NCBI RefSeq assembly: GCF_004346925.1
Contig: NZ_CP031167.1
Location: 2,004,001 to 2,068,000 of the forward strand
Origin: Stenotrophomonas sp. ASS1
Lineage (GTDB): Bacteria > Pseudomonadota > Gammaproteobacteria > Xanthomonadales > Xanthomonadaceae
DNA length: 64,000 bases
Direction of reading: 5' to 3'
The position numbers and the translations under genes are program-made. Below, one piece after another: positions 41,283 to 53,383 of this stretch (position 1 is its first letter; each line of letters opens with the position of its first letter). The notes under the pieces are model-generated. The model made no database searches and was not told the origin of the DNA. It worked only from the letters and a program-made list of their open reading frames with translations.

Positions 41283-42410
41283 GTGACCCAAGCCGCAATC
41301 CTCGTCCTCGAAGACGGCACCGTATTCGAGGGCGAATCCGTAGGCGCGCCCGGCCTGTCCGTCGGTGAGGTGGTGTTCAACACCGCCATGACCGGCTACC
41401 AGGAAGTGCTGACCGACCCGTCCTACGCCCGGCAGATGGTCACGCTGACCTATCCGCATATCGGTAACACCGGCATGACCGACCAGGACAATGAAGCGTC
41501 CAAGGTGTGGTCGGCCGGCCTGATCGTGCGCGATGTTCCCCGCCGTCCCAGCAACTGGCGCAGCCAGGTGTCGCTGCAGGACTGGCTGATCCAGCGTGGC
41601 GTGGTCGCCATCGCCGGCATCGACACCCGCAAGCTGACCCGCATCCTGCGCGAGAAGGGCGCGCAGAACGGTGCGCTGATGGCCGGTGACATCGACGTGG
41701 AAAAGGCACTGGAAGCCGCCCGCAAGTTCCCGGGGCTGAAGGGCATGGATCTGGCCAAGGTCGTCACTACCGAGAAGACCTACACCTGGACCGAGGGCCA
41801 GCTGGACCTGGATGCCAACGCCTTCGTCAGCGTGCCGGCCAAATACAAGGTCGTGGCCTACGATTTCGGCGTGAAGACCAACATCCTGCGCATGCTGGCC
41901 GAGCGTGGCTGCGAAGTGACCGTGGTGCCGGCACAGACCCCGGCCGCCGAAGTGCTGGCGCTGAAGCCGGACGGCGTGTTCCTGTCCAACGGCCCGGGTG
42001 ACCCGGAACCGTGCGACTACGCCATCGAAGCGATCAAGACCTTCATCGACGTGAAGATCCCAACCTTCGGCATCTGCCTGGGCCACCAGCTGCTGGGCCT
42101 GGCCTCGGGCGCGCAGACCATGAAGATGGGCCACGGCCACCACGGTGCCAACCACCCGGTGCAGGACCTGGACAGCGGCCGGGTGATGATCACCTCGCAG
42201 AACCACGGCTTCGCGATCGATGAAGCGACCCTGCCGGCGACCCTGCGCGTGACCCACCGCTCGCTGTTCGATGGCACCAACCAGGGTGTCGCCCGCACCG
42301 ACGTGCCGGCGTTCTCGTTCCAGGGCCACCCGGAAGCGTCGCCGGGCCCGACCGATGTCGGTCCGCTGTTCGACCGCTTCGTGGTGCTGATGGAGCAGGC
42401 CAAGGCGTGA
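41283..42410 (+). CDS. carA: Carbamoyl-phosphate synthase small subunit
   Basis: 375-residue glutaminase subunit supplying ammonia for carbamoyl phosphate in arginine and pyrimidine synthesis. N-terminal swivel domain ([34 protein letters not shown]) and class I amidotransferase domain with nucleophile Cys in [15 protein letters not shown] (about residues 262-276) and His-Glu in [13 protein letters not shown]. The GTG at 41283 gives the family start [12 protein letters not shown]; the frame is open back to 41091 without similarity. It is 148 bp ahead of carB. Confidence 0.95.
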   Translation: MTQAAILVLEDGTVFEGESVGAPGLSVGEVVFNTAMTGYQEVLTDPSYARQMVTLTYPHIGNTGMTDQDNEASKVWSAGLIVRDVPRRPSNWRSQVSLQDWLIQRGVVAIAGIDTRKLTRILREKGAQNGALMAGDIDVEKALEAARKFPGLKGMDLAKVVTTEKTYTWTEGQLDLDANAFVSVPAKYKVVAYDFGVKTNILRMLAERGCEVTVVPAQTPAAEVLALKPDGVFLSNGPGDPEPCDYAIEAIKTFIDVKIPTFGICLGHQLLGLASGAQTMKMGHGHHGANHPVQDLDSGRVMITSQNHGFAIDEATLPATLRVTHRSLFDGTNQGVARTDVPAFSFQGHPEASPGPTDVGPLFDRFVVLMEQAKA

Positions 42411-42558
42411 TCAGTACGCCGCCGGCCCCCCGGTGGCGTCGCGATGGACCGTAAACCCCGCAACGCTGCTGCCGCTGGCGCGGCGCTGCGGATCAAGATT
42501 CCTGATCGACAGCGTGCGATCACCCCCCTTGTCACGCTGTACTGACTTAGAGAAGAAA

Positions 42559-45797
<3,239 letters not shown>

Positions 45798-45801
<4 letters not shown>

Positions 45802-46274
45802 GAGCCCCCATCACGATGAAGGGCGCGCAGAAGCTGCGCGACGAGCTGGATCACCTGAAGTCGGTCAAGCGCCCGAAGGTCATTGCGGCCATCGCCGAAG
45901 CGCGTGAGCATGGCGACCTGAAGGAAAATGCCGAGTACCACGCCGCGCGCGAGGAGCAGGGCTTCATCGAAGGCCGCATCAAGCAGCTGGAAGGCGAGCT
46001 GTCGCACGCCGAGATCATCGACGTGAGCAAGCTCAATGCCGGCTCGAAGGTGGTGTTCGGCGCCAGCGTGACCCTGGCCGACGTGGAAACCGACGAAGAG
46101 AAGAAGTACCAGATCGTCGGTGACCTGGAAGCGGACATCAAGCTGGGCCTGATCGCCATCTCTTCGCCGGTGGCGCGCGCGATGATCGGCAAGCTGGAAG
46201 GCGATTCGATCGTGATCGACGCCCCGGCCGGCCAGCGCGAGTACGAGATCGTCAGCGTCAGCTACGTGGACTGA
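45798..46274 (+). CDS. greA: Transcription elongation factor GreA
   Basis: 158-residue RNA-polymerase cleavage factor. Coiled-coil N-terminal domain ([20 protein letters not shown], then [21 protein letters not shown]) with the tip acidic residues Asp-Leu-Lys-Glu-Asn, and a C-terminal FKBP-like globular domain ending [17 protein letters not shown] at 45798 overlaps the carB stop. The next gene begins 4 bp after its stop, so greA is embedded in a carB-greA-COG4255 transcript. Confidence 0.95.
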
Positions 46275-46278
46275 CCCG

Positions 46279-47196
46279 GTGGCAACGGCGACCCTGCTGT
46301 TGCCCGCGCGCAGCCGCTTTGCCGCGGCTGCGCTGCCTGATGACGTGGCGCGTGCCCTGGGCCGCGCCAACGCCTCGCAGTTCGAAGCCGGCGAGCGGGC
46401 ACAGCTGCAGCGCCACTTCACGGTTGCCGCGCCGCACTTGCCGGTGGCCGCGTTGACCCGCCAGCGCGACGTCGGCGATGCCGCCGGCGCCAGCTGGCTG
46501 CGCGCCGATCCGGCCTGCATGGTGCCGGACATGCATGGCGCGCGGATGATGGCCTACGGCGAAACGCTGCGGCCGACGCTGGCCGACTGCCTGGCCCTGC
46601 TGCCGGTGCTGCAGCCCTTGTTCGCCGATGCCGGGTTCGTGCTCGACGCGCCCGATCCCTCGCGCTGGTACCTGCGGCTTCCGATCGACCTGACCCTGCC
46701 GGACTTCGACAGTCCGGACGAGGTGCTGGGCGATGACCTGTTCTCGCACCTGCCGGAAGGCGAGGGTGGCCGCCGCTGGCGGGCGCTCATGACCGAAGCG
46801 CAGGTGCTGCTGCACAACCATTCCTGGAACCAGCAGCGCGCCGCGCAGGGACAACAGCCGATCAATTCGCTGTGGTTCTGGGGTGGCGGCGTGATGCCGG
46901 TGTCGGTCAGTACGGCGCATGCGCAGGTGCGCAGTCGTGATGCCCTGCTGCAGGGCCTGGCTCTGGCGGCAGGCGTGGCCGTGGATGGCGAGCAGGCGGT
47001 GGATGCACTGGTCGACCTGCGCCAGCTGCGCTCTTTGCAGCAGCTCGGCAATGATGCGATCCGTCCGCTGCTGGCCGCGCTGAAACGTGGCGAGCTGCAG
47101 CGGCTGGTGCTGGATTTCGAGGATGGCCTGCAGTTCCAGCTGGATCGTGGCCTGCGCTGGCAGTTCTGGAAGAAGCCGCGGCAGTTTCACGATTGA
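46279..47196 (+). CDS. COG4255-like protein of unknown function (often called phosphoglycerate mutase)
   Basis: 305-residue cytoplasmic protein starting at GTG 46279, 4 bp after greA. Features include LRADPACMVPDMHGARMMAY (about residues 74-93), LHNHSWNQQRAAQGQQPINS and LWFWGGGVMPVS. The last two echo the archaeal-type phosphoglycerate mutase ending, which is probably why similar proteins carry that name. The metal-binding core of the alkaline-phosphatase superfamily is not evident, so catalysis is doubtful. It is conserved at this position between greA and recJ, by memory of xanthomonad genomes. A hairpin lies right after its stop. Confidence 0.75.
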   Translation: MATATLLLPARSRFAAAALPDDVARALGRANASQFEAGERAQLQRHFTVAAPHLPVAALTRQRDVGDAAGASWLRADPACMVPDMHGARMMAYGETLRPTLADCLALLPVLQPLFADAGFVLDAPDPSRWYLRLPIDLTLPDFDSPDEVLGDDLFSHLPEGEGGRRWRALMTEAQVLLHNHSWNQQRAAQGQQPINSLWFWGGGVMPVSVSTAHAQVRSRDALLQGLALAAGVAVDGEQAVDALVDLRQLRSLQQLGNDAIRPLLAALKRGELQRLVLDFEDGLQFQLDRGLRWQFWKKPRQFHD

Positions 47197-47198
47197 GC

Positions 47199-47238
47199 GG
47201 GATCGGATCCGTTTTCCATCGGAAAACGGCTCTGACCC
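47199..47238. repeat. GATCCGTTTTCC palindrome, copy 2
   Basis: Arms 47199-47217 and 47221-47238, two or so mismatches, related to the palindromes at 470-510 and 60317-60357. It begins 3 bp after the COG4255-like stop, so here it may act as a terminator. Confidence 0.65.
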
Positions 47239-47255
47239 TGGACGTTTGCCGGGGT

Positions 47256-47278
47256 TGCCGGCCAGCGGCCGGCACTAC
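47256..47278 (-). repeat. GTAG-type REP, reverse orientation
   Basis: Arms TGCCGGCC/GGCCGGCA with terminal CTAC, in the 154-bp gap before recJ. Confidence 0.8.
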
Positions 47279-47350
47279 CGCAGGAGCCGGGCGCAATCCC
47301 GCCAGCCTCTCCCGCGCGCGGTATCATCCCTCTGTCTTTCGTAACCGGCG

Positions 47351-49114
47351 ATGCCGATGTCCCTTGCCGCCGATGCCGTGCAGCCCTCCTCTGATACGCC
47401 GACGATCCGCCGCCGCGATGCGGTTGCGCCCGCCAACTGGCCGGAGGGCACTCTGCCGTTGCTGGCGCGGCTCTACGCCAGTCGCGGTGCCGGTACCCCG
47501 GAGCTGGCGCTGCCGAAGCTGGGCAGCCTGCATGCGCCCGAGCTGCTGACCGGCATCGACGATGCAGTGGGCCTGCTGGTCGAGGCCATCGCCAACGACA
47601 AGCGCATCCTGGTGGTCGGCGATTTCGACTGCGATGGTGCTACCGCCTGTGCGGTCGGTGTGCGTGGCCTGCGCATGCTCGGCGCGCAGCATCTCTTCCA
47701 CGCGGTGCCGAACCGCATGGTGCACGGCTATGGCCTGTCACCTTCACTGGTGGAGGAGTTGGCCGAGCTGAAACCGGACCTGCTGGTCACGGTCGATCAC
47801 GGCATTGCCTGCCACGCGGGCGTGACCGCGGCCAAGGCGCGTGGCTGGCAGGTGCTCGTCACCGATCACCATCTGCCGGGCCCGCAGCTGCCGCCGGCTG
47901 ACGTGATCGTTGATCCGAATCTGGACGGCGACGCCTTCCCCAGCAAGTCGTTGGCCGGTGTCGGCGTGATCTTCTACGTGCTGATGGCGCTGCGCCGGCA
48001 GATGCGCGAGGCCGGCGTCTTTGCCGATGGCAAGGGGCCGGACCTGACCACGCTGCTGGACCTGGTGGCGGTCGGCACCGTTGCCGACCTGGTGGCACTG
48101 GATCCGAACAACCGTGCGCTGGTCAGTGCGGGCCTACGCCGTCTGCGTGCGGGGCAGGGCTGTGTCGGCCTGCGTGCGCTGATCGAAGCCAGTGGCCGTG
48201 ATGCCGCGCGACTGACCGCCACCGATATCGGCTTCGCACTCGGCCCGCGCCTGAACGCTGCGGGCCGGCTGGAAGACATGGCGCTGGGCATCGCGCTGCT
48301 GCTGACCGAAGACCCGCGCCAGGCGCGCGAGATCGCGCAGACGCTGGAGCAGATCAATTCGGAACGGCGCGCCGTGCAGCAGTCGATGACTGACGACGCC
48401 GAGCAGGCGTTGACCCGCGTGGTGCTGGACATGGCCGGCCAGCGTCCGGTGGCCGCCTGCCTGTTCGATGCCGATTGGCATCCGGGCGTGGTCGGCCTGG
48501 TCGCGTCGAAGATGAAGGATCGCCTGCATCGCCCGGTGATCGCCTTCGCCCCGGCCGAACCGGGCGCCGACACGCTGCGTGGCTCGGCGCGCTCGATTCC
48601 CGGCCTGCACATCCGTGACGCACTGGCACTGGTCGATGCGCGGCATCCGGGCCTGATCGAACGCTTCGGTGGGCATGCCATGGCGGCTGGACTGAGCATG
48701 CGGCTGGATCACGTCGATGAGTTCAAGGCCGCGTTCGTCGGTGTGGTGCTGGAGATGCTCGACCCGGCGGCGCTCCAACAGCAGGTGTTGAGCGACGGCG
48801 AACTGGCCGCCGACGAACTCGATCATCGCCATGCCGATGCGCTGCGCCTGGCCGGCCCGTGGGGCCAGGGCTTCCCCGAGCCGCTGTTCGACGGCCACTT
48901 CGAAGTGGCCAACTGGCGCGTGCTGAAGGAACGCCACCTCAAGCTGGAACTGCGCCTGCCGGGCGTGCCTGGCACGATCAATGCGATCCATTTCGGCGGC
49001 TGGCACGGCAACGCACCCGGCCGTCATGTGCATCTGGCCTATCGACTGGCCTGCGACGACTATCGCGGCGGCAGCGCCATCCAGCTGATCGTCGAGCACT
49101 GCCTGCCTGCATGA
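47351..49114 (+). CDS. recJ: Single-stranded-DNA-specific exonuclease RecJ
   Basis: 587-residue 5'-3' exonuclease for recombination and mismatch repair. DHH-family motifs are visible: RILVVGDFDCDGATACAVGV (about residues 95-114), LLVTVDHGIACHAG, VLVTDHHLPG, then LDLVAVGTVADLVAL. The DHHA1 part has LGPRLNAAGRLEDM and ERFGGHAMAAGLSMRLD, and the C-terminal OB domain follows. The ATG at 47351 and one at 47357 are both possible starts. It converges with the DUF1176 gene across the repeated hairpin at 49115-49190. Confidence 0.95.
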   Translation: MPMSLAADAVQPSSDTPTIRRRDAVAPANWPEGTLPLLARLYASRGAGTPELALPKLGSLHAPELLTGIDDAVGLLVEAIANDKRILVVGDFDCDGATACAVGVRGLRMLGAQHLFHAVPNRMVHGYGLSPSLVEELAELKPDLLVTVDHGIACHAGVTAAKARGWQVLVTDHHLPGPQLPPADVIVDPNLDGDAFPSKSLAGVGVIFYVLMALRRQMREAGVFADGKGPDLTTLLDLVAVGTVADLVALDPNNRALVSAGLRRLRAGQGCVGLRALIEASGRDAARLTATDIGFALGPRLNAAGRLEDMALGIALLLTEDPRQAREIAQTLEQINSERRAVQQSMTDDAEQALTRVVLDMAGQRPVAACLFDADWHPGVVGLVASKMKDRLHRPVIAFAPAEPGADTLRGSARSIPGLHIRDALALVDARHPGLIERFGGHAMAAGLSMRLDHVDEFKAAFVGVVLEMLDPAALQQQVLSDGELAADELDHRHADALRLAGPWGQGFPEPLFDGHFEVANWRVLKERHLKLELRLPGVPGTINAIHFGGWHGNAPGRHVHLAYRLACDDYRGGSAIQLIVEHCLPA

Positions 49115-49190
49115 AAAAAGGGGACGGAGGGGATTAAGTCGCTTGTGCCTTGTTTGCCACTTGCGACTTAATCCCCTCCGTCCCCTTTTT
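49115..49190. terminator. Bidirectional terminator hairpin, dispersed repeat copy 2
   Basis: 28-bp perfect arms 49115-49142 and 49163-49190 around a 20-nt loop, starting AAAAAGGGGACGGAGGGGAT. It begins immediately after the recJ stop and faces the end of the DUF1176 gene. Arms are the same as at 18976-19049 except for the base next to the loop. Confidence 0.88.
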
Positions 49191-49198
49191 CTGTGGCG

Positions 49199-50248
49199 TC
49201 AGCGGACCTCGCTGACCAGCATCGGCAGTTCCCAAGTGCCACCGGGTACGCCCCGGCATAGACCCGGTGCCACCTCGGACGTCGCGATGAAGTTCGTCCC
49301 GTCCCACGTCCAGGCTGCGTGCGACATGCAGTCAGCGAGGCCGCGGCCCTTCTGCGCGGCAATGATCTGGCCGTCGGCGTAGTCGATCGCATCGCTGGTC
49401 ACCCATTGCGCCTGGAACGGCGCCTGCGGGCGCGCGACCCAATAGCCATCGCCGATGTTGTAGGCCCCGCGCCAACACGGGACCGTGACCAGCACATGCT
49501 GCGCGTCCAGGCGCCGGACCTGCAGCGGGGAGTTGCTGAGCGGAACGTCGGCGTCGGTTTCCTGAAGGCCTTCGCAGCTGTCGTCCTCCAGCGTGGCACG
49601 CAGTGCTGCGCGCAGGGCGGGTGAGGCGGCCAGCCGCGCGAACGCCGGGTCGTCCGGGGTCGAGTCCAGGGTGGCGGCCTTGCGCACAACCGGCACCGGC
49701 AGTGCGGCGGGGACGCTGGATTCAGGCGTGCTGCCCTTGCGCATCACGGCGCCGGGCGTGCCGAGGCGGCCCTGGTACTCATCGATCTTCAGCAGTACCG
49801 CTGCGGCACCCTTGTCCGACAGCGGCCAGCGATGGCCAGCGCCATCGGTCACGCTGATTCCTCCATCGCGTACCAGTGCGGACAACAGTGCGCTGGTCTG
49901 AGCGGCATTCAAGTTGTGCGTGCCTTCGCCCTTTGCGGTTGCCAGAACGCCCAGATCCTGCTGCTGGATGCGCAGATGCAGTGCGCCCTTGGGCTGGGTC
50001 TGGCCTTCTTCCGGCTGCAGCGTCAGGCGGCTCTGGATGGCCTGGCCCGGGCCGCCCTTGCGGGTGAGCAGCACACTCAGGGTGCTGTCATCGTCGGTGG
50101 CGTAGCCGGCGGCGCGGCAGGTCAAGGTGTTGTCACAGGCCACGACCCAGTCGTGGTGCTGGAAATACAGGCTTTTGGCCGGAGCCGCAGCAAGGGCCGT
50201 CAGGGGGCAGGCCAGTGCCAACAGAGTGGCCAGCAGGGGCAATCGCAT
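49199..50248 (-). CDS. Exported DUF1176-like protein
   Basis: 349 residues: signal peptide RLPLLATLLALACPLTALAA, then HHDWVVACDNTLTCRAAGYA, a pattern typical of DUF1176/IalB-like proteins in which a tryptophan strand and two Cys open the domain. Further Cys pairs (SCEGLQET, VPCWRGAYN, LADCMSHAAW, GLCRGVPGG) suggest disulfides, so a periplasmic or surface location. ATG 50248 was chosen because AGGA stands 5 bp before it; ATG 50254 is the alternative. It is divergent from the VIT/vWA gene. Function unknown. Confidence 0.78.
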   Translation of the reverse strand: MRLPLLATLLALACPLTALAAAPAKSLYFQHHDWVVACDNTLTCRAAGYATDDDSTLSVLLTRKGGPGQAIQSRLTLQPEEGQTQPKGALHLRIQQQDLGVLATAKGEGTHNLNAAQTSALLSALVRDGGISVTDGAGHRWPLSDKGAAAVLLKIDEYQGRLGTPGAVMRKGSTPESSVPAALPVPVVRKAATLDSTPDDPAFARLAASPALRAALRATLEDDSCEGLQETDADVPLSNSPLQVRRLDAQHVLVTVPCWRGAYNIGDGYWVARPQAPFQAQWVTSDAIDYADGQIIAAQKGRGLADCMSHAAWTWDGTNFIATSEVAPGLCRGVPGGTWELPMLVSEVR

Positions 50249-50379
50249 CGGCATCCTTGCGCGTGTGGGAGCGTAAGGAATGGTGCCTGTGGGTGGGGGC
50301 AAAGAAAAGCCGCGCACGGTCCAACCCCATTCCGGCTGTCCATGCGTTCAAATGTCCACGATCCCACTGGAGCCCTGTC

Positions 50380-53292
50380 ATGGTCTTCGTCCGTTGCTGC
50401 GCTGTGTTGTTGCTGGCCCTCGCGGCTGGGCCTGTCGGCGCTCAGTCGCCACGTATTGCCAGGTCGCAAGCCACCACCCCGCTGTTGATTGCGCCCGCCG
50501 CCGAACAGCCGGTGCAGCTGCAGCGTGCCCGCATTGAAGGCGAGGTCCAGGCCGGCATCGCCCAGACCCGGATCACGCTGGAGTTCCACAATCCGAACCG
50601 GCGCGTGCTGGAGGGCGAACTGCAGTTCCCGTTGGCCGATGGCCAGCAGATCAGCGGCTTCGCACTTGACATCAACGGTGAACTGCGCGACGCCGTGCCA
50701 GTGCCCAAGGACCGTGGCCGCCAGGTGTTCGAGGAAATCGCCCGCCGCGGTGTCGATCCGGGCCTGCTGGAACAGACCGCTGGCAACCAGTTCCGCCTGC
50801 GTATCTATCCGCTGCCGGCCGGTGGCAGCCGACGCGTGCAGCTGGTGATTCGCGAACCGCTGGCCTTCGCTGGCCAGGGCTGGCAGTGGACGCTGCCGCT
50901 GCAGTTCGCCGCCGGTGCAGCCTCGGTTGAACTGAAGCTGCAGGCCCCCGGCGCGACCGCCGCGGGTACGGCGCCATTCCGCATCAGCGCGGGCCGGCTG
51001 CAGTGGCAGGGAAAGGGCGCGCAGTTGCCGTCGCAGCTGCAGTGGAGCCTGCCCGCAGCACGTCAGGCGCAGGTGCAGGTGGCGCCCTGGCAGGACGGGC
51101 ACTACCTGTTGGCGCAGCTGCCGGTGTCGCCCAGCAGCACGCCCCGCACGTTGCCCAGCGAGATCGGCCTGCTGTGGGATGGCTCCGGTTCGGCGGGCCA
51201 GCGCGACCGTACACGTGAGTTCGCCCTGCTGGATCGCTATTTCGCCGCGATGGGTGACGGCACGGTCGCATTGACCGTGCTGCGCGACCGCGCCGAACCG
51301 ATGCGTCGCTTCCGTGTCCGTGCAGGCAACTGGAGCGAGCTGCGTGCAGCACTGCAGGCCGTACGCCCTGACGGTGCCAGCGCGCTGGCGCAGTGGCAGC
51401 CGCAACCGAGCGTGAAGGAATACCTGCTGGTCAGCGATGGCCTGCTGACCTATGGACCGGAAGCATTGCCAGCACTCGCACCGCAGCAGCGCCTGTTCGC
51501 GGTCAGCAGTGCTGGTGCGCGAACCGATGCAGTGCGCCTGCGCGGCTGGAGCGAAGCGCATGGCGGTCGCTTTGTCGCGCTGGGCAAGGATGTTGATGCG
51601 GCCGCTCGCGAACTGCTGTCGTCGCCGTTGGATGTGCAGGTCGATGCGGGCCGTGGCGTACAGGATGTTGTGATCGATCGTCGCAGCGAGGCCGAAGGCT
51701 GGCTATGGCTGCATGCCCGCCTTGCGGCGGACGGCGTGCCGATGCGGGTGCGCGTGGGCGGCGGTGAATGGCAGGCGCTGCCGGCAACGCAGAAGAGTGA
51801 CGACGGTGAACTGCTGGCCGGCTTGTGGGCGCAGGCCCGTCTGCAGCAACTCGGCGCCGACCGCCGAGGCAACCGCGAGGCAATGCAACTGCTGTCGCAG
51901 CAGTTCGGCCTGGTCGGACCGGATACCTCGCTGATCGTGCTGGAAACCCTGGAGGACTACCTGCGCTACGCGATCCGCCCTTCGGGCAAGCTGCGCGCCG
52001 AGTACGACGCCAGGTTTGCAGTGCAGGTAAGTGATCGCGCCGCTGCTGATCGCCGGCGTCTGGATGAAGTGGCGGCACGTTGGAAGGAGCGCCAGCAGTG
52101 GTGGAACCGAAGCTGGCCGAAGGGAGCGCCTCCGCAGTTGAAGGGCGGGGCGCTGGAAGTTGCATCCGCGGACTACGCGATGGACTCGGCGCCGGTGGCG
52201 ATGCTCGCTGCGCCGGCCCCCGCGGCACCGCCCGCGCCGGCACCGATGGCCGCAGCTGCCGAGCAGCGCATGGAAGCCAGCAGCGCGCGTGCACGTCGCT
52301 CAGCGTCCGCATCGAACAAGGCCCTGGATTCAATCACGGTCACTGGTGGTCGTGTCGCTGCGCCCGCTGCCGCCAACAATGGGGAGCTCGGCATCCAGCT
52401 GGCGGCGTGGCAGCCGGATTCGGCCATCGCCCGGCGCCTGCGCCAGGGCCCGGCGTCGCAGCTCTATGACCGCTATCTGGCCGAGCGCGATGCACACGCC
52501 GATAGCAGCGCATTCTTCCTCGACGTGGCCGACCTGTTGCTGGAGCAGGGTCAGCGCGACCTGGCACTGCGTGTGCTGTCGAACCTGGCCGAGATGGATC
52601 TGGACAACCGCCACTTGCTGCGCGTGCTCGGCTACCGGTTGATGCAGGCCGACGCGCCGGCACTGGCGGTTCCGGTGTTCGAGCAGGTGCTGGCGATGGG
52701 CCAGGAAGAACCGCAGAGCTTCCGCGATCTTGGCCTGGCACTGGCGGCTGCGGGCAAGCCGCAGCAGGCGTTGGCGCCGCTGTACCAGGTGGTGGTGCGG
52801 CCGTGGGACAACCGCTTCGACGGCATCGCCCTGATCGCGCTGGATGAGCTGAACAACCTGGTGGCACGCAGCACGCCACGGCTGGATACCCGCAGCATCG
52901 ACCCGCGCCTGCTGCAGGCGATGCCGCTGGACCTGCGCGTGGTGCTGTCGTGGGATGCCGACAACAGCGACATGGACCTGTGGGTGACCGACCCGAACGG
53001 CGAGCGCGCGTACTACGGCAACCGCCTGACCTATCAGGGTGGGCAGATGTCGCAGGACTTCACTGGTGGCTATGGTCCCGAGCAGTTCTCGCTGCGCAAC
53101 GCCAAGCCCGGCAAGTACAAGGTGGAGGCCAACTACTTCGGCAGCCGCCAGCAGCTGGTGACCGGTGCGACGACCCTGATGCTGCGCCTGACCACGCACT
53201 GGGGCACGCCGAAGCAGAAGGACCAGATGGTCACGATGCGGCTGAAGGATCGTGCCGAGACTGTGCTGGTTGGCGAGTTCGAGGTGAAATGA
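50380..53292 (+). CDS. Exported VIT/vWA protein with TPR-like region and C-terminal DUF2135
   Basis: 970 residues. After a signal peptide (FVRCCAVLLLALAAGPVGA) comes a VIT domain (about residues 40-170, ARIEGEVQAGIAQTRITLEF, EIARRGVDPGLLEQTAGNQF). A degenerate vWA domain starts near residue 260 (IGLLWDGSGSAGQRDRTREF; MIDAS D-x-S-x-S altered to DGSGS). An Ala/Pro/Ser-rich linker (about 610-660) contains LDSITVTGGRVAAP. A helical TPR-like repeat region (about 690-830) precedes a DUF2135 domain (VVLSWDADNSDMDLWVTDPN, then GGYGPEQFSLRNAKPGKYKV). Probably a periplasmic or surface scaffold; the E. coli relative YfaP shares only DUF2135. Confidence 0.82.
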   Translation: MVFVRCCAVLLLALAAGPVGAQSPRIARSQATTPLLIAPAAEQPVQLQRARIEGEVQAGIAQTRITLEFHNPNRRVLEGELQFPLADGQQISGFALDINGELRDAVPVPKDRGRQVFEEIARRGVDPGLLEQTAGNQFRLRIYPLPAGGSRRVQLVIREPLAFAGQGWQWTLPLQFAAGAASVELKLQAPGATAAGTAPFRISAGRLQWQGKGAQLPSQLQWSLPAARQAQVQVAPWQDGHYLLAQLPVSPSSTPRTLPSEIGLLWDGSGSAGQRDRTREFALLDRYFAAMGDGTVALTVLRDRAEPMRRFRVRAGNWSELRAALQAVRPDGASALAQWQPQPSVKEYLLVSDGLLTYGPEALPALAPQQRLFAVSSAGARTDAVRLRGWSEAHGGRFVALGKDVDAAARELLSSPLDVQVDAGRGVQDVVIDRRSEAEGWLWLHARLAADGVPMRVRVGGGEWQALPATQKSDDGELLAGLWAQARLQQLGADRRGNREAMQLLSQQFGLVGPDTSLIVLETLEDYLRYAIRPSGKLRAEYDARFAVQVSDRAAADRRRLDEVAARWKERQQWWNRSWPKGAPPQLKGGALEVASADYAMDSAPVAMLAAPAPAAPPAPAPMAAAAEQRMEASSARARRSASASNKALDSITVTGGRVAAPAAANNGELGIQLAAWQPDSAIARRLRQGPASQLYDRYLAERDAHADSSAFFLDVADLLLEQGQRDLALRVLSNLAEMDLDNRHLLRVLGYRLMQADAPALAVPVFEQVLAMGQEEPQSFRDLGLALAAAGKPQQALAPLYQVVVRPWDNRFDGIALIALDELNNLVARSTPRLDTRSIDPRLLQAMPLDLRVVLSWDADNSDMDLWVTDPNGERAYYGNRLTYQGGQMSQDFTGGYGPEQFSLRNAKPGKYKVEANYFGSRQQLVTGATTLMLRLTTHWGTPKQKDQMVTMRLKDRAETVLVGEFEVK

Positions 53293-53308
53293 TCGATCCC
53301 GGGCTTTT

Positions 53309-53365
53309 GTAGAGTCGAGCTTGCTCGACTGCCTCAAGGTAGAGCCGAGCCCATGCTCGGCTCTA
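53309..53365 (+). repeat. Two GTAG REPs after the VIT/vWA gene
   Basis: 53309-53330 (arms AGTCGAG/CTCGACT) and 53339-53365 (arms AGCCGAGC/GCTCGGCT), same direction, filling the 91-bp gap to the convergent orphan gene. Confidence 0.8.
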
Positions 53366-53383
53366 TACGACGCAATCCTGCTG

